Part shown: one piece after another, positions 17,010 to 25,873 of the stretch
Numbering within the stretch: the stretch's first letter is position 1
Layout: each line of letters starts with the position of its first letter
From: Bacillus sp. V3-13
Lineage (GTDB): Bacteria; Bacillota; Bacilli; Bacillales; Cytobacillaceae
Direction of reading: 5' to 3'
Assembly (NCBI RefSeq): GCF_002860165.1
Contig: NZ_PGUZ01000028.1
Location: forward strand, 17,264 to 81,263
Length of the DNA stretch: 64,000 nucleotides
Notes under the pieces: generated by a model
Database searches by the model: none
What the model was told of the DNA's origin: nothing
Seen by the model: the letters and a program-made list of their open reading frames with translations, nothing else
Position numbers and translations under genes: made by a program

Positions 17010-17454
17010 CTTCATTCCCCCTTGTATATTTGAGCTGGTTTGAAATGCCGTACCAGATTAAATCAACCCTGCTTGAACACTTTGCGATATCCTGATAAAC
17101 CCAGCCGGTTAAATCGCGCCACTGTCTCGCGCCAGGATCAGCCGGGACGACCCCTTTTGTAATGTCTGCTCCGATCACCACGAATGTTCTTGCTGGATGC
17201 CCCGCTTCCCATTCGCGCCAATTCTGCAATAATCTCCGCCATTCTTCCCGTGAAACATCGACACTGCTGTTAACATGGCTGGTTTTTATCCACTCTTCTA
17301 TTCCTTCTAAAACAATGGTGCGCCCAAAAAGCAAATCGGGAAGGGAATTGCCTTTATAAGCCGATACCCATAGATGCTCCGATTCGTTTAAACTGTAAAA
17401 TTTTTTTACCCACGCTGATTTTCCGTTAAAGGCACCGCCCGTAACAAAGTGCAC
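16981..17454 (-). CDS. Second CobU-like protein, shortened
   Basis: A 157-residue paralogue of adenosylcobinamide kinase/guanylyltransferase. It keeps the P-loop GGAFNGKS and the C-terminal CobU block GADITKGVVPADPGARQWRD with QDIAKCSSRVDLIWYG. The R-H-Q-Q region that carries the guanylylated histidine in CobU is not visible, and the protein is about 30 residues shorter than the cobU product at 20268. It may act only as a kinase or have another nucleotide-dependent role in the pathway. GTG at 17454 follows GGAGGTGG; it overlaps cobC by 49 nt. Confidence 0.75.
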   Translation of the reverse strand: MHFVTGGAFNGKSAWVKKFYSLNESEHLWVSAYKGNSLPDLLFGRTIVLEGIEEWIKTSHVNSSVDVSREEWRRLLQNWREWEAGHPARTFVVIGADITKGVVPADPGARQWRDLTGWVYQDIAKCSSRVDLIWYGISNQLKYTRGNEDENLYTHRG

Positions 17455-18029
17455 CGTTCCCCACCTCCAAATGAGTTTACTGGCCATTCAAGCTGATAGC
17501 CTGATCCATGGGGAATTTCCCATTCCCAAAAATCTTTTTCTGCCGGGGCGTATGCCATCAGCAAATAACGGATCACCCCTCCGTGCGTAACCACGGCCGC
17601 ACTTTTTTTACCATCAGCAAGCATTTTATTTTGCAATTGGACAAAGCCTTTTTCAATCCGTTCCGTAAACTGCCCGAAAGACTCCCCTTCCGGAGGCTGA
17701 ACAGTGAACGGGCTTGCCAGCCATTGTTGATACTGTAAGTCTTTTTCCAGTTCGAAATGGTTTTTCCCTTCCCAGCCGCCAAAATGTATTTCGCGAAATT
17801 CGCTCATTTCCAGCAGACATTTTCCCGGAAATAAAATCCCGGCTGTTTCCTTGGTGCGTATGAGATCACTAGTGACGAGCAACTCATAATTTGGGATATT
17901 CTTGACCGCTTTAAGCTGCTCCACTCCCTCTTTGCACAACTGCGGGTTGGCCCAGCCACAATAGGCCCCTTTTTTGTTGGCTCCGGTTATACCATGACGT
18001 AACAGTGCAACAACCACACAAGCATCCAT
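17406..18029 (-). CDS. cobC: Histidine phosphatase, CobC-like alpha-ribazole phosphatase
   Basis: A 207-residue phosphoglycerate-mutase-fold phosphatase. The catalytic LLRHGITGAN motif is near the N-terminus, the second histidine lies in VVTHGGVIRYL, and the E-F-R-E-I-H-F-G-G-W-E-G segment is typical of CobC. In B12 assembly it removes the 5' phosphate from alpha-ribazole phosphate or adenosylcobalamin phosphate. It overlaps cobS upstream by 43 nt and a CobU-like gene downstream, indicating tight translational coupling. Confidence 0.85.
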   Translation of the reverse strand: MDACVVVALLRHGITGANKKGAYCGWANPQLCKEGVEQLKAVKNIPNYELLVTSDLIRTKETAGILFPGKCLLEMSEFREIHFGGWEGKNHFELEKDLQYQQWLASPFTVQPPEGESFGQFTERIEKGFVQLQNKMLADGKKSAAVVTHGGVIRYLLMAYAPAEKDFWEWEIPHGSGYQLEWPVNSFGGGERCTLLRAVPLTENQRG

Positions 18030-18775
18030 AGGAAAAACTCCATTCCTTCAACGGAAGCCCCGACCACATCCCCGGTGACTCCGCCAAACCATTTAATGAT
18101 TTTGATCTTTCCATAAAAGCCTGCACAAACAGATAAAGTGAGCAGTATAACTACGGACAGCAGCGATTCCTCCGCAATTAGCCAGCTAATCGCTACCACA
18201 ACCAATACATAGAGCAGGTAAGGCGATAAACTCTTCCTGTCCACCGCATTTGCAAAAAAACGGGCCATCCCGGCCTCTCTTGCCGGCGGCAGGGTAACCA
18301 AGTAACAGCCCATCAGGCTTTTGCTCAAAAATGGAATGATCACAACCATCCAGGCAACAACATTGATATCTGCATTGGCTGCCAACTCATAAAGGAACAA
18401 AAACTTCCCGGCCAGTAAAACGATCACGGATAACACGCCAAACGCACCTGTTCGCGGATCCTTCATAATTTCAAGGCGCTTATCTTGGTCCTGATAAGAA
18501 AAAAAAGCATCACTTGCATCGATCCAGCCATCGAGATGAATACCGCCAGTCAGCACAATCATCAGCAGCCAGACAACAAAAGCTGTTGCGAGAGCCGAAA
18601 GCGGCGTAAACTCCGCGAGTCCGAAAAAAGTCCCGCCAATGATCAATCCCTGAAAAAGTCCGAGCAATGGAAAGCTTTGCACCGCTTTTTGCAGATAATG
18701 GGCGTCCATCGGCAGCTTGCTGCGGATTGGAAGCGAAGTAAACAACTGCAGATTAAGCAGAAATCCTTTCAGCAT
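17987..18775 (-). CDS. cobS: Adenosylcobinamide-GDP ribazoletransferase CobS
   Basis: CobS joins AdoCbi-GDP with alpha-ribazole (phosphate) to finish the lower ligand, at the membrane. The 262-residue product is an integral membrane protein with about six hydrophobic segments and the conserved early stretch LQLFTSLPI, the GGIHLDGWIDASDAFFS motif (metal-binding acids) and KDPRTGAFGV. A start 42 nt upstream inside cobQ is rejected in favour of ATG 18775 (M-L-K-G-F), which overlaps the cobQ stop by 7 nt. Confidence 0.93.
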   Translation of the reverse strand: MLKGFLLNLQLFTSLPIRSKLPMDAHYLQKAVQSFPLLGLFQGLIIGGTFFGLAEFTPLSALATAFVVWLLMIVLTGGIHLDGWIDASDAFFSYQDQDKRLEIMKDPRTGAFGVLSVIVLLAGKFLFLYELAANADINVVAWMVVIIPFLSKSLMGCYLVTLPPAREAGMARFFANAVDRKSLSPYLLYVLVVVAISWLIAEESLLSVVILLTLSVCAGFYGKIKIIKWFGGVTGDVVGASVEGMEFFLWMLVWLLHCYVMV

Positions 18776-20271
18776 GGCGAACCGCTCCCAACCATCATTT
18801 CTTTTAGCTTTTGCCAATCAAGGTGTGGAGCGAACCGGTTGGCCAACTCGTCATATTTCTGTTCCTTGAGCGTCTTCAGCATAACCGGTTTGCGCGTCTG
18901 CATTCCTTTCCGGCTCCGCAGCGTGTTCAGCCATTCACTGCGCCATTCATCATTATGAAACAGGTGGTGAAGGTATGTGCCGATGATCCTGCCGTTCAGC
19001 CCGCTTATTCCTTCCTCACGATCGTTTTCCAGAAGCAGAAACGGATTATACGATTTCCCGCTGTCAGGGAGCGTTTTCCCGAGATGGATCTCATAACCCT
19101 CAACCGAAATGTCGCGTTTTTCATAAAGCGTACCCGATGCCCTGACCGTAATCTTTTTTTCATAAAAAGTCGTCACAGCCGGGATTATGCTTAGTCCAGA
19201 GACAGTTTGGCCCGGTGTGCCGGTGTCTGATCCTTCCGCATCGATCAGCGTTCGGGACAGCATTTGGTAGCCACCGCACAGGCCAATCATCGTACCGCCA
19301 TCTTGCAGATATTTTATGAGCAGCTGATCCAGTCCTTGTTTTCTTAAATAGGTTAAATCGTTGATCGTACTTTTTGTGCCGGGAATGATCACGGCATCAG
19401 GCCGTCCGAATGATGTGTTATTGTCAACCCAGCGGATCGCGACATCCTCTTCATATAAAAACGGTTCAATGTCACTGTAATTTGATAGATAGGGCAATCT
19501 TATGACAGCGATGTCGAGGCCCACTTTTCCTTGCAGTGAAAAACGATCCGCGAGCGACAGGGAATCCTCCCCTTCAATCATATGCTGGTCAAGATAGGGC
19601 AGGACGCCGAGAACGGGAAGGCCGGTTTGTTCTTCAATCCAGCTTACTCCATCTTTGAAAAGCGCGATATCACCGCGAAATTTATTAATGATAATCCCTT
19701 TTACCCGCGACCGTTCCCGGGGGGATAAAAGCGCGAGCGTACCGATAATGCTCGCAAAAACTCCGCCTCTATCAATATCCGAAATTAAGATAACCGGGAC
19801 ATCGGCCAGCTCGGCAACTTTCATATTCACAAGCTCTTTATCTTTTAAATTTACTTCAACCGGGCTGCCTGCTCCCTCCATGATGATAAGCTCGTAATCT
19901 TTTTCAAGCCTGGATAATGCTTCCTTGACCGTTGCTATTCCTTTTTCGTAAAAGGTGTCGCGATAGTCTTTTCCTGATAAAGTCTGCAACACTTCTCCCA
20001 GCAGAACCACCTCAGCCTGCTGGTCAGAGCGCGGCTTTAACAAAATCGGATTCATCCAGACTGCCGCTTCCGTTCCCGCTGCCTCGGCCTGGAGCCCCTG
20101 GGCGCGGCCGATTTCCTTGCCGTCCGCGGTCACGTATGAATTATTGGACATGTTTTGCGATTTAAAGGGAGCGACCCGGTGGCCTTCGCGGGCCAGCAGT
20201 CGGCAAATTGCTGTGACAATCAGGCTTTTGCCAACATCGGATGCTGTTCCTTGAAACATAATTCCGTTCAT
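18769..20271 (-). CDS. cobQ: Cobyric acid synthase CobQ (CbiP)
   Basis: A 500-residue glutamine amidotransferase that amidates four carboxylates of adenosylcobyrinic acid a,c-diamide. The N-terminal dethiobiotin-synthetase-like domain starts MFQGTASDVGKS and has MEGAGSPVEVNL and SDIDRGGVFA. The C-terminal type-1 GATase domain has the nucleophile in GLCGGYQML and a histidine in GYEIHLGKT. It overlaps cobU by 4 nt. Its presence implies a substrate from de novo synthesis elsewhere or incomplete corrinoids taken up. Confidence 0.95.
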   Translation of the reverse strand: MNGIMFQGTASDVGKSLIVTAICRLLAREGHRVAPFKSQNMSNNSYVTADGKEIGRAQGLQAEAAGTEAAVWMNPILLKPRSDQQAEVVLLGEVLQTLSGKDYRDTFYEKGIATVKEALSRLEKDYELIIMEGAGSPVEVNLKDKELVNMKVAELADVPVILISDIDRGGVFASIIGTLALLSPRERSRVKGIIINKFRGDIALFKDGVSWIEEQTGLPVLGVLPYLDQHMIEGEDSLSLADRFSLQGKVGLDIAVIRLPYLSNYSDIEPFLYEEDVAIRWVDNNTSFGRPDAVIIPGTKSTINDLTYLRKQGLDQLLIKYLQDGGTMIGLCGGYQMLSRTLIDAEGSDTGTPGQTVSGLSIIPAVTTFYEKKITVRASGTLYEKRDISVEGYEIHLGKTLPDSGKSYNPFLLLENDREEGISGLNGRIIGTYLHHLFHNDEWRSEWLNTLRSRKGMQTRKPVMLKTLKEQKYDELANRFAPHLDWQKLKEMMVGSGSPC

Positions 20272-20843
20272 TGCAATTCTCCCTTCATCTCAACAGCGAG
20301 ACCTGACTCAACCAAGTATGCGCTCCTTGCCTGATTGACAATCCACTGATGGAGCTCGCCAAGCATTTTACTGTATGTAAAAATAACTTCATTATCACGG
20401 ACCGGCTCATTCAATATCTCATTGCTGACAATGATCATTGCTTTGCAACGGGCTGCGATCCCCATAATGCTTTCCACGATTGAAATTTTCACACGCTGAC
20501 AATAACCGGAATCCCGCCATTCGTCCTGAAGCGAAAACAGTCTGTTATTAAGATGGGTTGTTAAACAATCAAAGAGGACTACCGAATTTGGCGTCAGCCC
20601 GGATGCTGCTTTTTCGAGTCCATCCGGGCATTCCAGCGTGATCCAGCTACGCCCGCTATCTGCTCTTTCCTGTTGATGGCGGGAGATCCTCCGTTTCATT
20701 TCCTCATCTTCCACCCGTCCTGATGCAAGATAAAATAGAGATGATCCAGCTTGCTCCGCAATCCTCACTGCTGTCTCCTCTGCAAACCGGCTCTTTCCAC
20801 TTCTGACACCGCCTGTTATAAAGATGATAGAACTTGCCGCCAT
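20268..20843 (-). CDS. cobU: Adenosylcobinamide kinase / guanylyltransferase CobU
   Basis: A 191-residue bifunctional enzyme that phosphorylates AdoCbi and transfers GMP to it. It shows the P-loop ITGGVRSGKS, the ISRHQQERAD segment with the histidine expected to be guanylylated, LFDCLTTHLNN, and the stretch VSNEILNEPVRDNEVIFTYS followed by a C-terminal helix. It is the complete CobU of the operon. Its start lies inside the 3' part of the cobD remnant, an overlap of 28 nt in another frame. Confidence 0.93.
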   Translation of the reverse strand: MAASSIIFITGGVRSGKSRFAEETAVRIAEQAGSSLFYLASGRVEDEEMKRRISRHQQERADSGRSWITLECPDGLEKAASGLTPNSVVLFDCLTTHLNNRLFSLQDEWRDSGYCQRVKISIVESIMGIAARCKAMIIVSNEILNEPVRDNEVIFTYSKMLGELHQWIVNQARSAYLVESGLAVEMKGELQ

Positions 20844-20995
20844 TCCTTCAATACCTCCATCAGCCTGTCGTTATCTCCAGTACTTTTGACCGCAAACCGG
20901 AGCCAGCGTCCTTGTAAACCTCTAAAATTGTATATATCGGGATTCAAAGTTTTACATAAAGAATGCGGATTAGAACCGTGCAATGGCATATTCAC
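20816..20995 (-). pseudogene. cobD: Internally deleted cobD (threonine-phosphate decarboxylase) remnant
   Basis: A complete small frame of 59 codons starts at GTG 20995 (or ATG 20989) after GGGAGGTG. Its first residues, M-P-L-H-G-S-N-P-H, match the N-terminus of CobD/CobC-type PLP enzymes, and its end, GRWLRFAVKSTGDNDRLMEV and L-K-E-W, matches their extreme C-terminus. About 300 codons, including the PLP lysine, are missing, so it cannot be catalytic. The position between cbiB and cobU is where cobD normally lies. The join stays in frame and the ribosome binding site is intact, so a peptide may still be made. Confidence 0.8.
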
Positions 20996-21935
20996 ACGCT
21001 ACACCTCCCAGCCATAGTAATAGCAAGAATAATAGAGATGCCCGCTTCATTAATGTAATAGACAATAAAATATGCCCATTTTCAAGCGGGAGGATTGGAT
21101 CACCCATTTTTGCCCGGACGGAAACAATTCCTTTATAGTAGTTTGTTCCGCCAAGCTGGACACCGAGAATGGCCGCGCATGCCGCTTCACACCAGCCGCT
21201 GTTCGGGCTTGGATGCTTCTTTGCATCGCGGAAAAGGATTTTACACGCTTGCGTTCGGCTTGTTATTGCCGGTTTCATGCAAAGAATCATCATCAAGGAA
21301 GTAAGCCTGCTTGGCACCCAGTTGACGACATCATCAAGCCTGGCTGAAGCCCAACCAAACTCCCGGTACTTCTCATTGCGGTAGCCAACCATCGAATCGC
21401 ACGTGTTGATTGCCCGATATGCTACAGAAAAAACAGCTCCGCCGAGCAAACCCCAAAACAACGGTGCAGTCACCCCATCACTTGTATTCTCCGCGACGGT
21501 TTCAACCGTTCCACGAACAATCTCCTCTTGGCTCAGCCCCTCTGTATCCCTGCCGACAATATAAGAGAGTTTCTTTCTTGCTTCATTAATTTCACCAGCT
21601 TTTAGAGGTTTATAAACTTCAAGAGCGGCTTCCTGCAAGCTCCTTTGCGCAATTGTCGCCGAAATTAATATCGCTTCCCATGCAATCCCGGCTGCCGGAT
21701 GGATGCGATAAAAACAAATCACAGTTATTGCGGTTATCAACATGACGACGGTTAAGACGATTAAAACCATTCCGATCCCTTTCAGCTTTCGGAACTGCCC
21801 TTTATTCCATTTTCTCTCCACATATGCAATAAGAGACCCCATCCAGCGAACAGGATGCGGCCATCTTGGCGGATCTCCGACTAACCCATCAATGATAAAC
21901 GCAATGGTAACGGCTGCGAGATGATGGAGAATCAT
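20970..21935 (-). CDS. cbiB: Adenosylcobinamide-phosphate synthase CbiB
   Basis: CbiB (often called CobD in alpha-proteobacterial nomenclature) attaches aminopropanol (phosphate) to cobyric acid. The 321-residue membrane protein begins with the typical DGLVGDPPRWPHPVRWMG and has ENTSDGVTAPLFWGLLGG and the INTCDSMVGYRNEKYREFGW block, all conserved. Its start overlaps the btuD-cbiZ stop (ATGA). It normally uses the product of CobD, whose gene just downstream is reduced to a remnant. Confidence 0.95.
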   Translation of the reverse strand: MILHHLAAVTIAFIIDGLVGDPPRWPHPVRWMGSLIAYVERKWNKGQFRKLKGIGMVLIVLTVVMLITAITVICFYRIHPAAGIAWEAILISATIAQRSLQEAALEVYKPLKAGEINEARKKLSYIVGRDTEGLSQEEIVRGTVETVAENTSDGVTAPLFWGLLGGAVFSVAYRAINTCDSMVGYRNEKYREFGWASARLDDVVNWVPSRLTSLMMILCMKPAITSRTQACKILFRDAKKHPSPNSGWCEAACAAILGVQLGGTNYYKGIVSVRAKMGDPILPLENGHILLSITLMKRASLLFLLLLWLGGVACEYAIARF

Positions 21936-23404
21936 CGTTTCAGCCTGCCCCGGTATTTTTGCAGTGCTTCAACAGTGCATTCGTAAACACCTTTGCCAAC
22001 GAGCTTGCCGAGCGGAGTAATCGTCCCGCCGAATTCCTGGAGCTTTCCTCGCTGGGAAGCGGCGATCATGATGCTGTCGGTTGAAGTTCCGGTGGCGAGC
22101 GTTCCCGTTAACCGGTCATATACGTGCTCATTTTGCAGTCCTTTCACCTTCGCTTCTGTTGCGGTCATAAGTGACTGGATGAAAGCCTCTTCACTGAGGG
22201 TTCCGTTAACAAAAACCCAGGTGTTGATCGTGCCGGGCTGCACAGTTTGGTAACTGTGCTTTTCACTTTGCGCCGCATCAATCGCATTTCCCGCTCCCGC
22301 TGTCACGACGATAAATACGGACAGCCCGTCATCTTTAAAGAGGCGATAAGCAGCATCTGCCAGATGAACAGCCGTCATCATTCCGACCGTCTCGCCCGGC
22401 TCATAGCCATTTCTTTTCAAGAACTCTGCCATCTCCTGGCGATGGTCGCTACAGTGATAATCCTGGTTAACGTGTCTATTTACAAAGTATTGATACCAAC
22501 CTGTTCCCGCTCCCGATACCCCTGAGGACATCGTCCTGAGCGGAACGGGTGCATGAAGCTCAATCATTTCTTCTGAAATTTTTAAAAAGCGTTCATCAAT
22601 CTGGATGTGCACTTGCCGATCGGAATCCAGCTCGGGAACCATCAGCATCTGCGGTTTCGGAACCTTTGGATGCGGATGTTTTTTCACCGCGGTTCCGTAA
22701 ACAGCCTGAATCCGTTCCTCCTGCAATACCTCGTTCGGGAGATCGTTAATGCTGACCTCTCCGTTATTTAATAAGAGCAGCCTGTCACAATACAGCCCCG
22801 CCAAATTTAAATCATGGAAGATCGAAATAACGGTTAAACCGTCGTCTTTTGCCATTTTCCTTAACAAGTCAAGCAAATCCTTTTGATAGGATAGGTCAAG
22901 ATGATTGGTCGGTTCGTCGAGCAACAGTATTTCCGGCTGCTGGGCAAGCGCCTGGGCTAAATAAACGCGCTGGCGCTCCCCGCCGGATAGTTCAGAAAGA
23001 TGGTGATGCTGAAATGAGGCGACACCAGTTTGTTTCATTACTTGTTGAACAATCGCTTCGTCCTCTTCGTTCCAGGTTTGAAACCAGCCTTGCTGGTGGG
23101 CATATCGGCCAAGCGAGACCGTTTCTTTCACGGAATAAGCAAACACTTCTGAAGAATGCTGGGGCAGAACGGCCACCGTCTTTGCGAGTTCCCGCGTCGC
23201 ATAACTTTTAATCGGTTTGTCTTTGATAAGAATGCTTCCGCTTTTAAACTCGATGATTCCGCTTATCATCTTGAGTAATGTCGTCTTGCCGCTGCCATTC
23301 GGGCCAAGGATCCCAAACACCTCGCCCCTGTTTACTTTAAAAGAAACATTTCGTAAAATCAGGGCCCCCGAGTAGCCTCCAGACAGATTTTCGATCGTCA
23401 GCAT
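21932..23404 (-). CDS. BtuD-CbiZ fusion: cobalamin ABC ATPase with adenosylcobinamide amidohydrolase
   Basis: A 490-residue fusion. Residues 1-260 are a BtuD-like ATPase with GPNGSGKTT, LSGGERQRVYLAQALA and ILLLDEPTNHLDLS. Residues about 285-490 form a CbiZ domain (SSGVSGAGTGWYQYFVNRHV, GMMTAVHL, VVTAGAGNAIDA, TGTSTDSIMIAA). CbiZ cleaves the aminopropanol arm of adenosylcobinamide to give adenosylcobyric acid, a salvage route. A BtuD-CbiZ fusion is known in Bacillus halodurans. Coupling import with remodelling is the likely advantage. It lies 3 nt after btuC and overlaps cbiB. Confidence 0.92.
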   Translation of the reverse strand: MLTIENLSGGYSGALILRNVSFKVNRGEVFGILGPNGSGKTTLLKMISGIIEFKSGSILIKDKPIKSYATRELAKTVAVLPQHSSEVFAYSVKETVSLGRYAHQQGWFQTWNEEDEAIVQQVMKQTGVASFQHHHLSELSGGERQRVYLAQALAQQPEILLLDEPTNHLDLSYQKDLLDLLRKMAKDDGLTVISIFHDLNLAGLYCDRLLLLNNGEVSINDLPNEVLQEERIQAVYGTAVKKHPHPKVPKPQMLMVPELDSDRQVHIQIDERFLKISEEMIELHAPVPLRTMSSGVSGAGTGWYQYFVNRHVNQDYHCSDHRQEMAEFLKRNGYEPGETVGMMTAVHLADAAYRLFKDDGLSVFIVVTAGAGNAIDAAQSEKHSYQTVQPGTINTWVFVNGTLSEEAFIQSLMTATEAKVKGLQNEHVYDRLTGTLATGTSTDSIMIAASQRGKLQEFGGTITPLGKLVGKGVYECTVEALQKYRGRLKR

Positions 23405-23407
23405 GTT

Positions 23408-24469
23408 CTACCCACTTCTTTCTTTTCTTCTTCTCATCAAAATTGCAGCAAAGACAGGAGCACCAATTAAAGCGGTGATGACACCGATCGGCAGCTCTGT
23501 AGGCGAGATAATCGTTCTTGACACAAGATCAGCCAGAATTAAAAAACCGCTTCCGGTGATCATTGACAACGGCAGCAAATGCTTATGGTCCGGCCCCCAC
23601 AAAAGCCTTGTTAAGTGGGGAACAACAAGGCCGACAAAGCCGATCGTTCCGGAAACCGATACTGCAGCCCCGGTTAAAATAGAACCCGCTGCCAGAACGA
23701 TTTGCTTTCGCCTTTGTACATTTACGCCCAAATGCTGTGCTCTTTCCTCTCCAAACGACATGGCATTCAGCTCTTTTGCATTCATGATCAGCAAAAGTGC
23801 TCCAACGATAAAAAACGGCAGGAAGATCATAATGTAATCCCAGCCCCGCATTGAGACACTTCCAAGCAGCCAGCCAATGATTTGCCGAAGCTCCTCTCCT
23901 GTTAATGCAATCATTAAAGAAATGAGTGCTCCTAAAAAAGAACTAAAGATAATTCCCGTTAAAATGATCGTTTCCACTCTCATCGACCGGTCTATTTTTC
24001 TCGCAAAAAACAAGACGGCAAATATCGTTACAAAGGAGGCGAGAATACTAAAAACAGGCAGTGTAAACATCCCGGCAAATGGGATGGTAATTTGAAAGAA
24101 AAGCACGACAACCGCGCCAACTGAAGCTCCGGATGAAACGCCAAGTGTATAAGGATCCGCAAGCGGATTCCGTAACAAGCCTTGAAAGGCGGCTCCTGCA
24201 ATCGCAAGAGACGCCCCAACAAGCCCGGCGAGAATCACTCTCGGCAGCCGGATATTTATGACAATATTTGTGTACATCGGTTCTATTGTCCCGCCTATCG
24301 GTACGTGGAAAACGTTCACAGCAATGATTTGGATGATTTGGGTGACAGGAACCGAAACGGTCCCGGCCGATATTCCCATCAGGATTGCAAAAAACAGAAA
24401 CAATCCTGCTAAAACATAAGCAGCTGTGCGATTATTCTCCAAAAACGTCCGGATAAATGGCCTTTGCAA
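23408..24469 (-). CDS. btuC: Cobalamin ABC transporter permease BtuC
   Basis: A 353-residue FecCD-family permease with about ten membrane helices and the hallmark segments RLPRVILAGLVGASLAIAGA, GLLRNPLADPYTLGVSSGAS and GFVGLVVPHLTRLLWGPDHK. It forms the vitamin B12 importer with BtuF and the BtuD domain. The annotated start is TTG at 24469, 9 nt after AAGGAG and inside the end of btuF; a start closer to the btuF stop is possible. Confidence 0.92.
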   Translation of the reverse strand: MQRPFIRTFLENNRTAAYVLAGLFLFFAILMGISAGTVSVPVTQIIQIIAVNVFHVPIGGTIEPMYTNIVINIRLPRVILAGLVGASLAIAGAAFQGLLRNPLADPYTLGVSSGASVGAVVVLFFQITIPFAGMFTLPVFSILASFVTIFAVLFFARKIDRSMRVETIILTGIIFSSFLGALISLMIALTGEELRQIIGWLLGSVSMRGWDYIMIFLPFFIVGALLLIMNAKELNAMSFGEERAQHLGVNVQRRKQIVLAAGSILTGAAVSVSGTIGFVGLVVPHLTRLLWGPDHKHLLPLSMITGSGFLILADLVSRTIISPTELPIGVITALIGAPVFAAILMRRRKERSG

Positions 24470-25409
24470 TTTCCTCTACTCCTTCGGCAAGACGAGGGCC
24501 TGAACGGGTTACCATGTCAGAGTTTAAATCCACTATTTGTTGATTTTGGACGGCTTTCACATCCTGCCAGCCATCCCGTCCCATGACCGTCGCGACCGGA
24601 TCCCCGGTATATGCGCCATGTGTGGTTAAAACGACATCCGGATTTTTTTCAATAACGGCTTCCTGATCGATCTCAGCCCAGCCTTCCAAATCACCAAAAG
24701 CATTCTTTGCATTGACGATTGTAAGCATTTCGTCCATAAATGTATTTTTGCCGGTCGTAAAAATCGGATCTGAAGATACCTCAATGTAAACTGTTTTCCG
24801 GTCGGCTTCCGGAATATCAGCTGCTTTTTCCTTTATCTGGTTGATTCGGTCTTTCATATCTTTGATAATCCGGTCTGCTTCATCGGACTCTCCGGTTGCC
24901 GTCCCGATCATTTCAATGGAATCGTATACTTTATCGAAGCTTGTCGCGTCATTCACAACCAAAACCGCAATACCTGCATCTTTTAACTGCTGCAATCCTG
25001 TTTCACTGTTATGGGCACTTGAAGCGTGTGCGAGGACGAGATCAGGATCCAGGGAGACTATTTTTTCAACATTAAACTCCATACCGCCAATCTTTTCCTT
25101 TGATACTGCCTCTTCGGGATAATTGTCATAATCAGAAACGCCGACAATTTCATCTCCTAAACCTAATTCGAACGCAATTTCCGTGTTGCTCGGCATAAGC
25201 GAAACGATTTTTTCAGGCTTTGCCTCTATTGTTACTTCTTCTCCGAGGGCATCTTTAATCGTGACCGGAAAAGCAGCCGTTTCTGATTGATTCGTTTGTT
25301 CCTCTCCGCTGTTTGTTGAATCCGGAGCGGCTTTCTCTGTGTCTCCACAAGCAGCTAACAAACCAACCGCAAGCAGTAGTGCAAATAATAGTGAATATAG
25401 TTTTTTCAT
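24432..25409 (-). CDS. btuF: Cobalamin-binding lipoprotein BtuF
   Basis: A 325-residue substrate-binding protein of the BtuF/helical-backbone class. The lipoprotein signal ends at lipobox L-A-A-C (Cys20 from M1), followed by a Ser/Asn/Gln/Glu linker and the fold with EKIVSLMPSNTEIAFELGLG, GVSDYDNYPEEA and VEKIVSLDPDLVLA. ATG 25409 is chosen because GGGGGG lies 7 nt upstream; an ATG at 25427 has no site. It is first in the operon, directly downstream of the cobalamin riboswitch. Confidence 0.94.
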   Translation of the reverse strand: MKKLYSLLFALLLAVGLLAACGDTEKAAPDSTNSGEEQTNQSETAAFPVTIKDALGEEVTIEAKPEKIVSLMPSNTEIAFELGLGDEIVGVSDYDNYPEEAVSKEKIGGMEFNVEKIVSLDPDLVLAHASSAHNSETGLQQLKDAGIAVLVVNDATSFDKVYDSIEMIGTATGESDEADRIIKDMKDRINQIKEKAADIPEADRKTVYIEVSSDPIFTTGKNTFMDEMLTIVNAKNAFGDLEGWAEIDQEAVIEKNPDVVLTTHGAYTGDPVATVMGRDGWQDVKAVQNQQIVDLNSDMVTRSGPRLAEGVEEIAKAIYPDVFGE

Positions 25410-25486
25410 GTTCTTTCCCCCCACCAAAATATGATAAAACCTCCACGAACAAAAAGCGGCTTGTCCGGTTTACTGGACGAAAAATA

Positions 25487-25518
25487 AAAAAGCACCTCCA
25501 CGAGAATGCGGAGATGCT
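25487..25518 (-). terminator. Terminator controlled by the cobalamin riboswitch
   Basis: On the minus strand AGCATCTCC pairs with GGAGGTGCT (one G-U pair), followed by TTTTTT. It lies between the aptamer and btuF. Confidence 0.85.
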
Positions 25519-25584
25519 GTAAGGGCTTTGCAAGCATAACAGTTCCAAACTGGCTAAACCTTCACACACCTCCCTATCCTCGTA

Positions 25585-25775
25585 GGTTTTCACGGTGCAG
25601 ATACTCAGGCAGGTCTCCTGGCTCATGGTCATCACTTGCTGCATCCTTCCCATACAATTTCTGTACAGTGGCTTATTGCAGCTTGCTACCATTTACAGTG
25701 GCGGGACCGCGTTGGAATTTTCACCAACTTCCCTTTTAAGTCTTCCTTAGGAAAGACACCTGAGTCTGTGCGTAT
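25585..25775 (-). promoter_or_regulatory. Cobalamin (AdoCbl) riboswitch
   Basis: The minus strand shows the class signatures in order: GACTTAAAAGGGAAG with GGTGAAAATTCC, GCGGTCCCGCCACTGTA, ATGGGAAGG, and the B12 box region GAGCCAGGAGACCTGCC. High AdoCbl should favour the terminator just downstream and shut off the whole btuF-to-PurM-like operon. Confidence 0.95.
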
Positions 25776-25873
25776 GTATTTAATTTTCCGTCAGATTGAT
25801 TATACACCATCCCTCTGACACAAAAGCAAGCTTTATCTTCTTGTGGCCTTGATAAAATGGAACAGGATATTCA

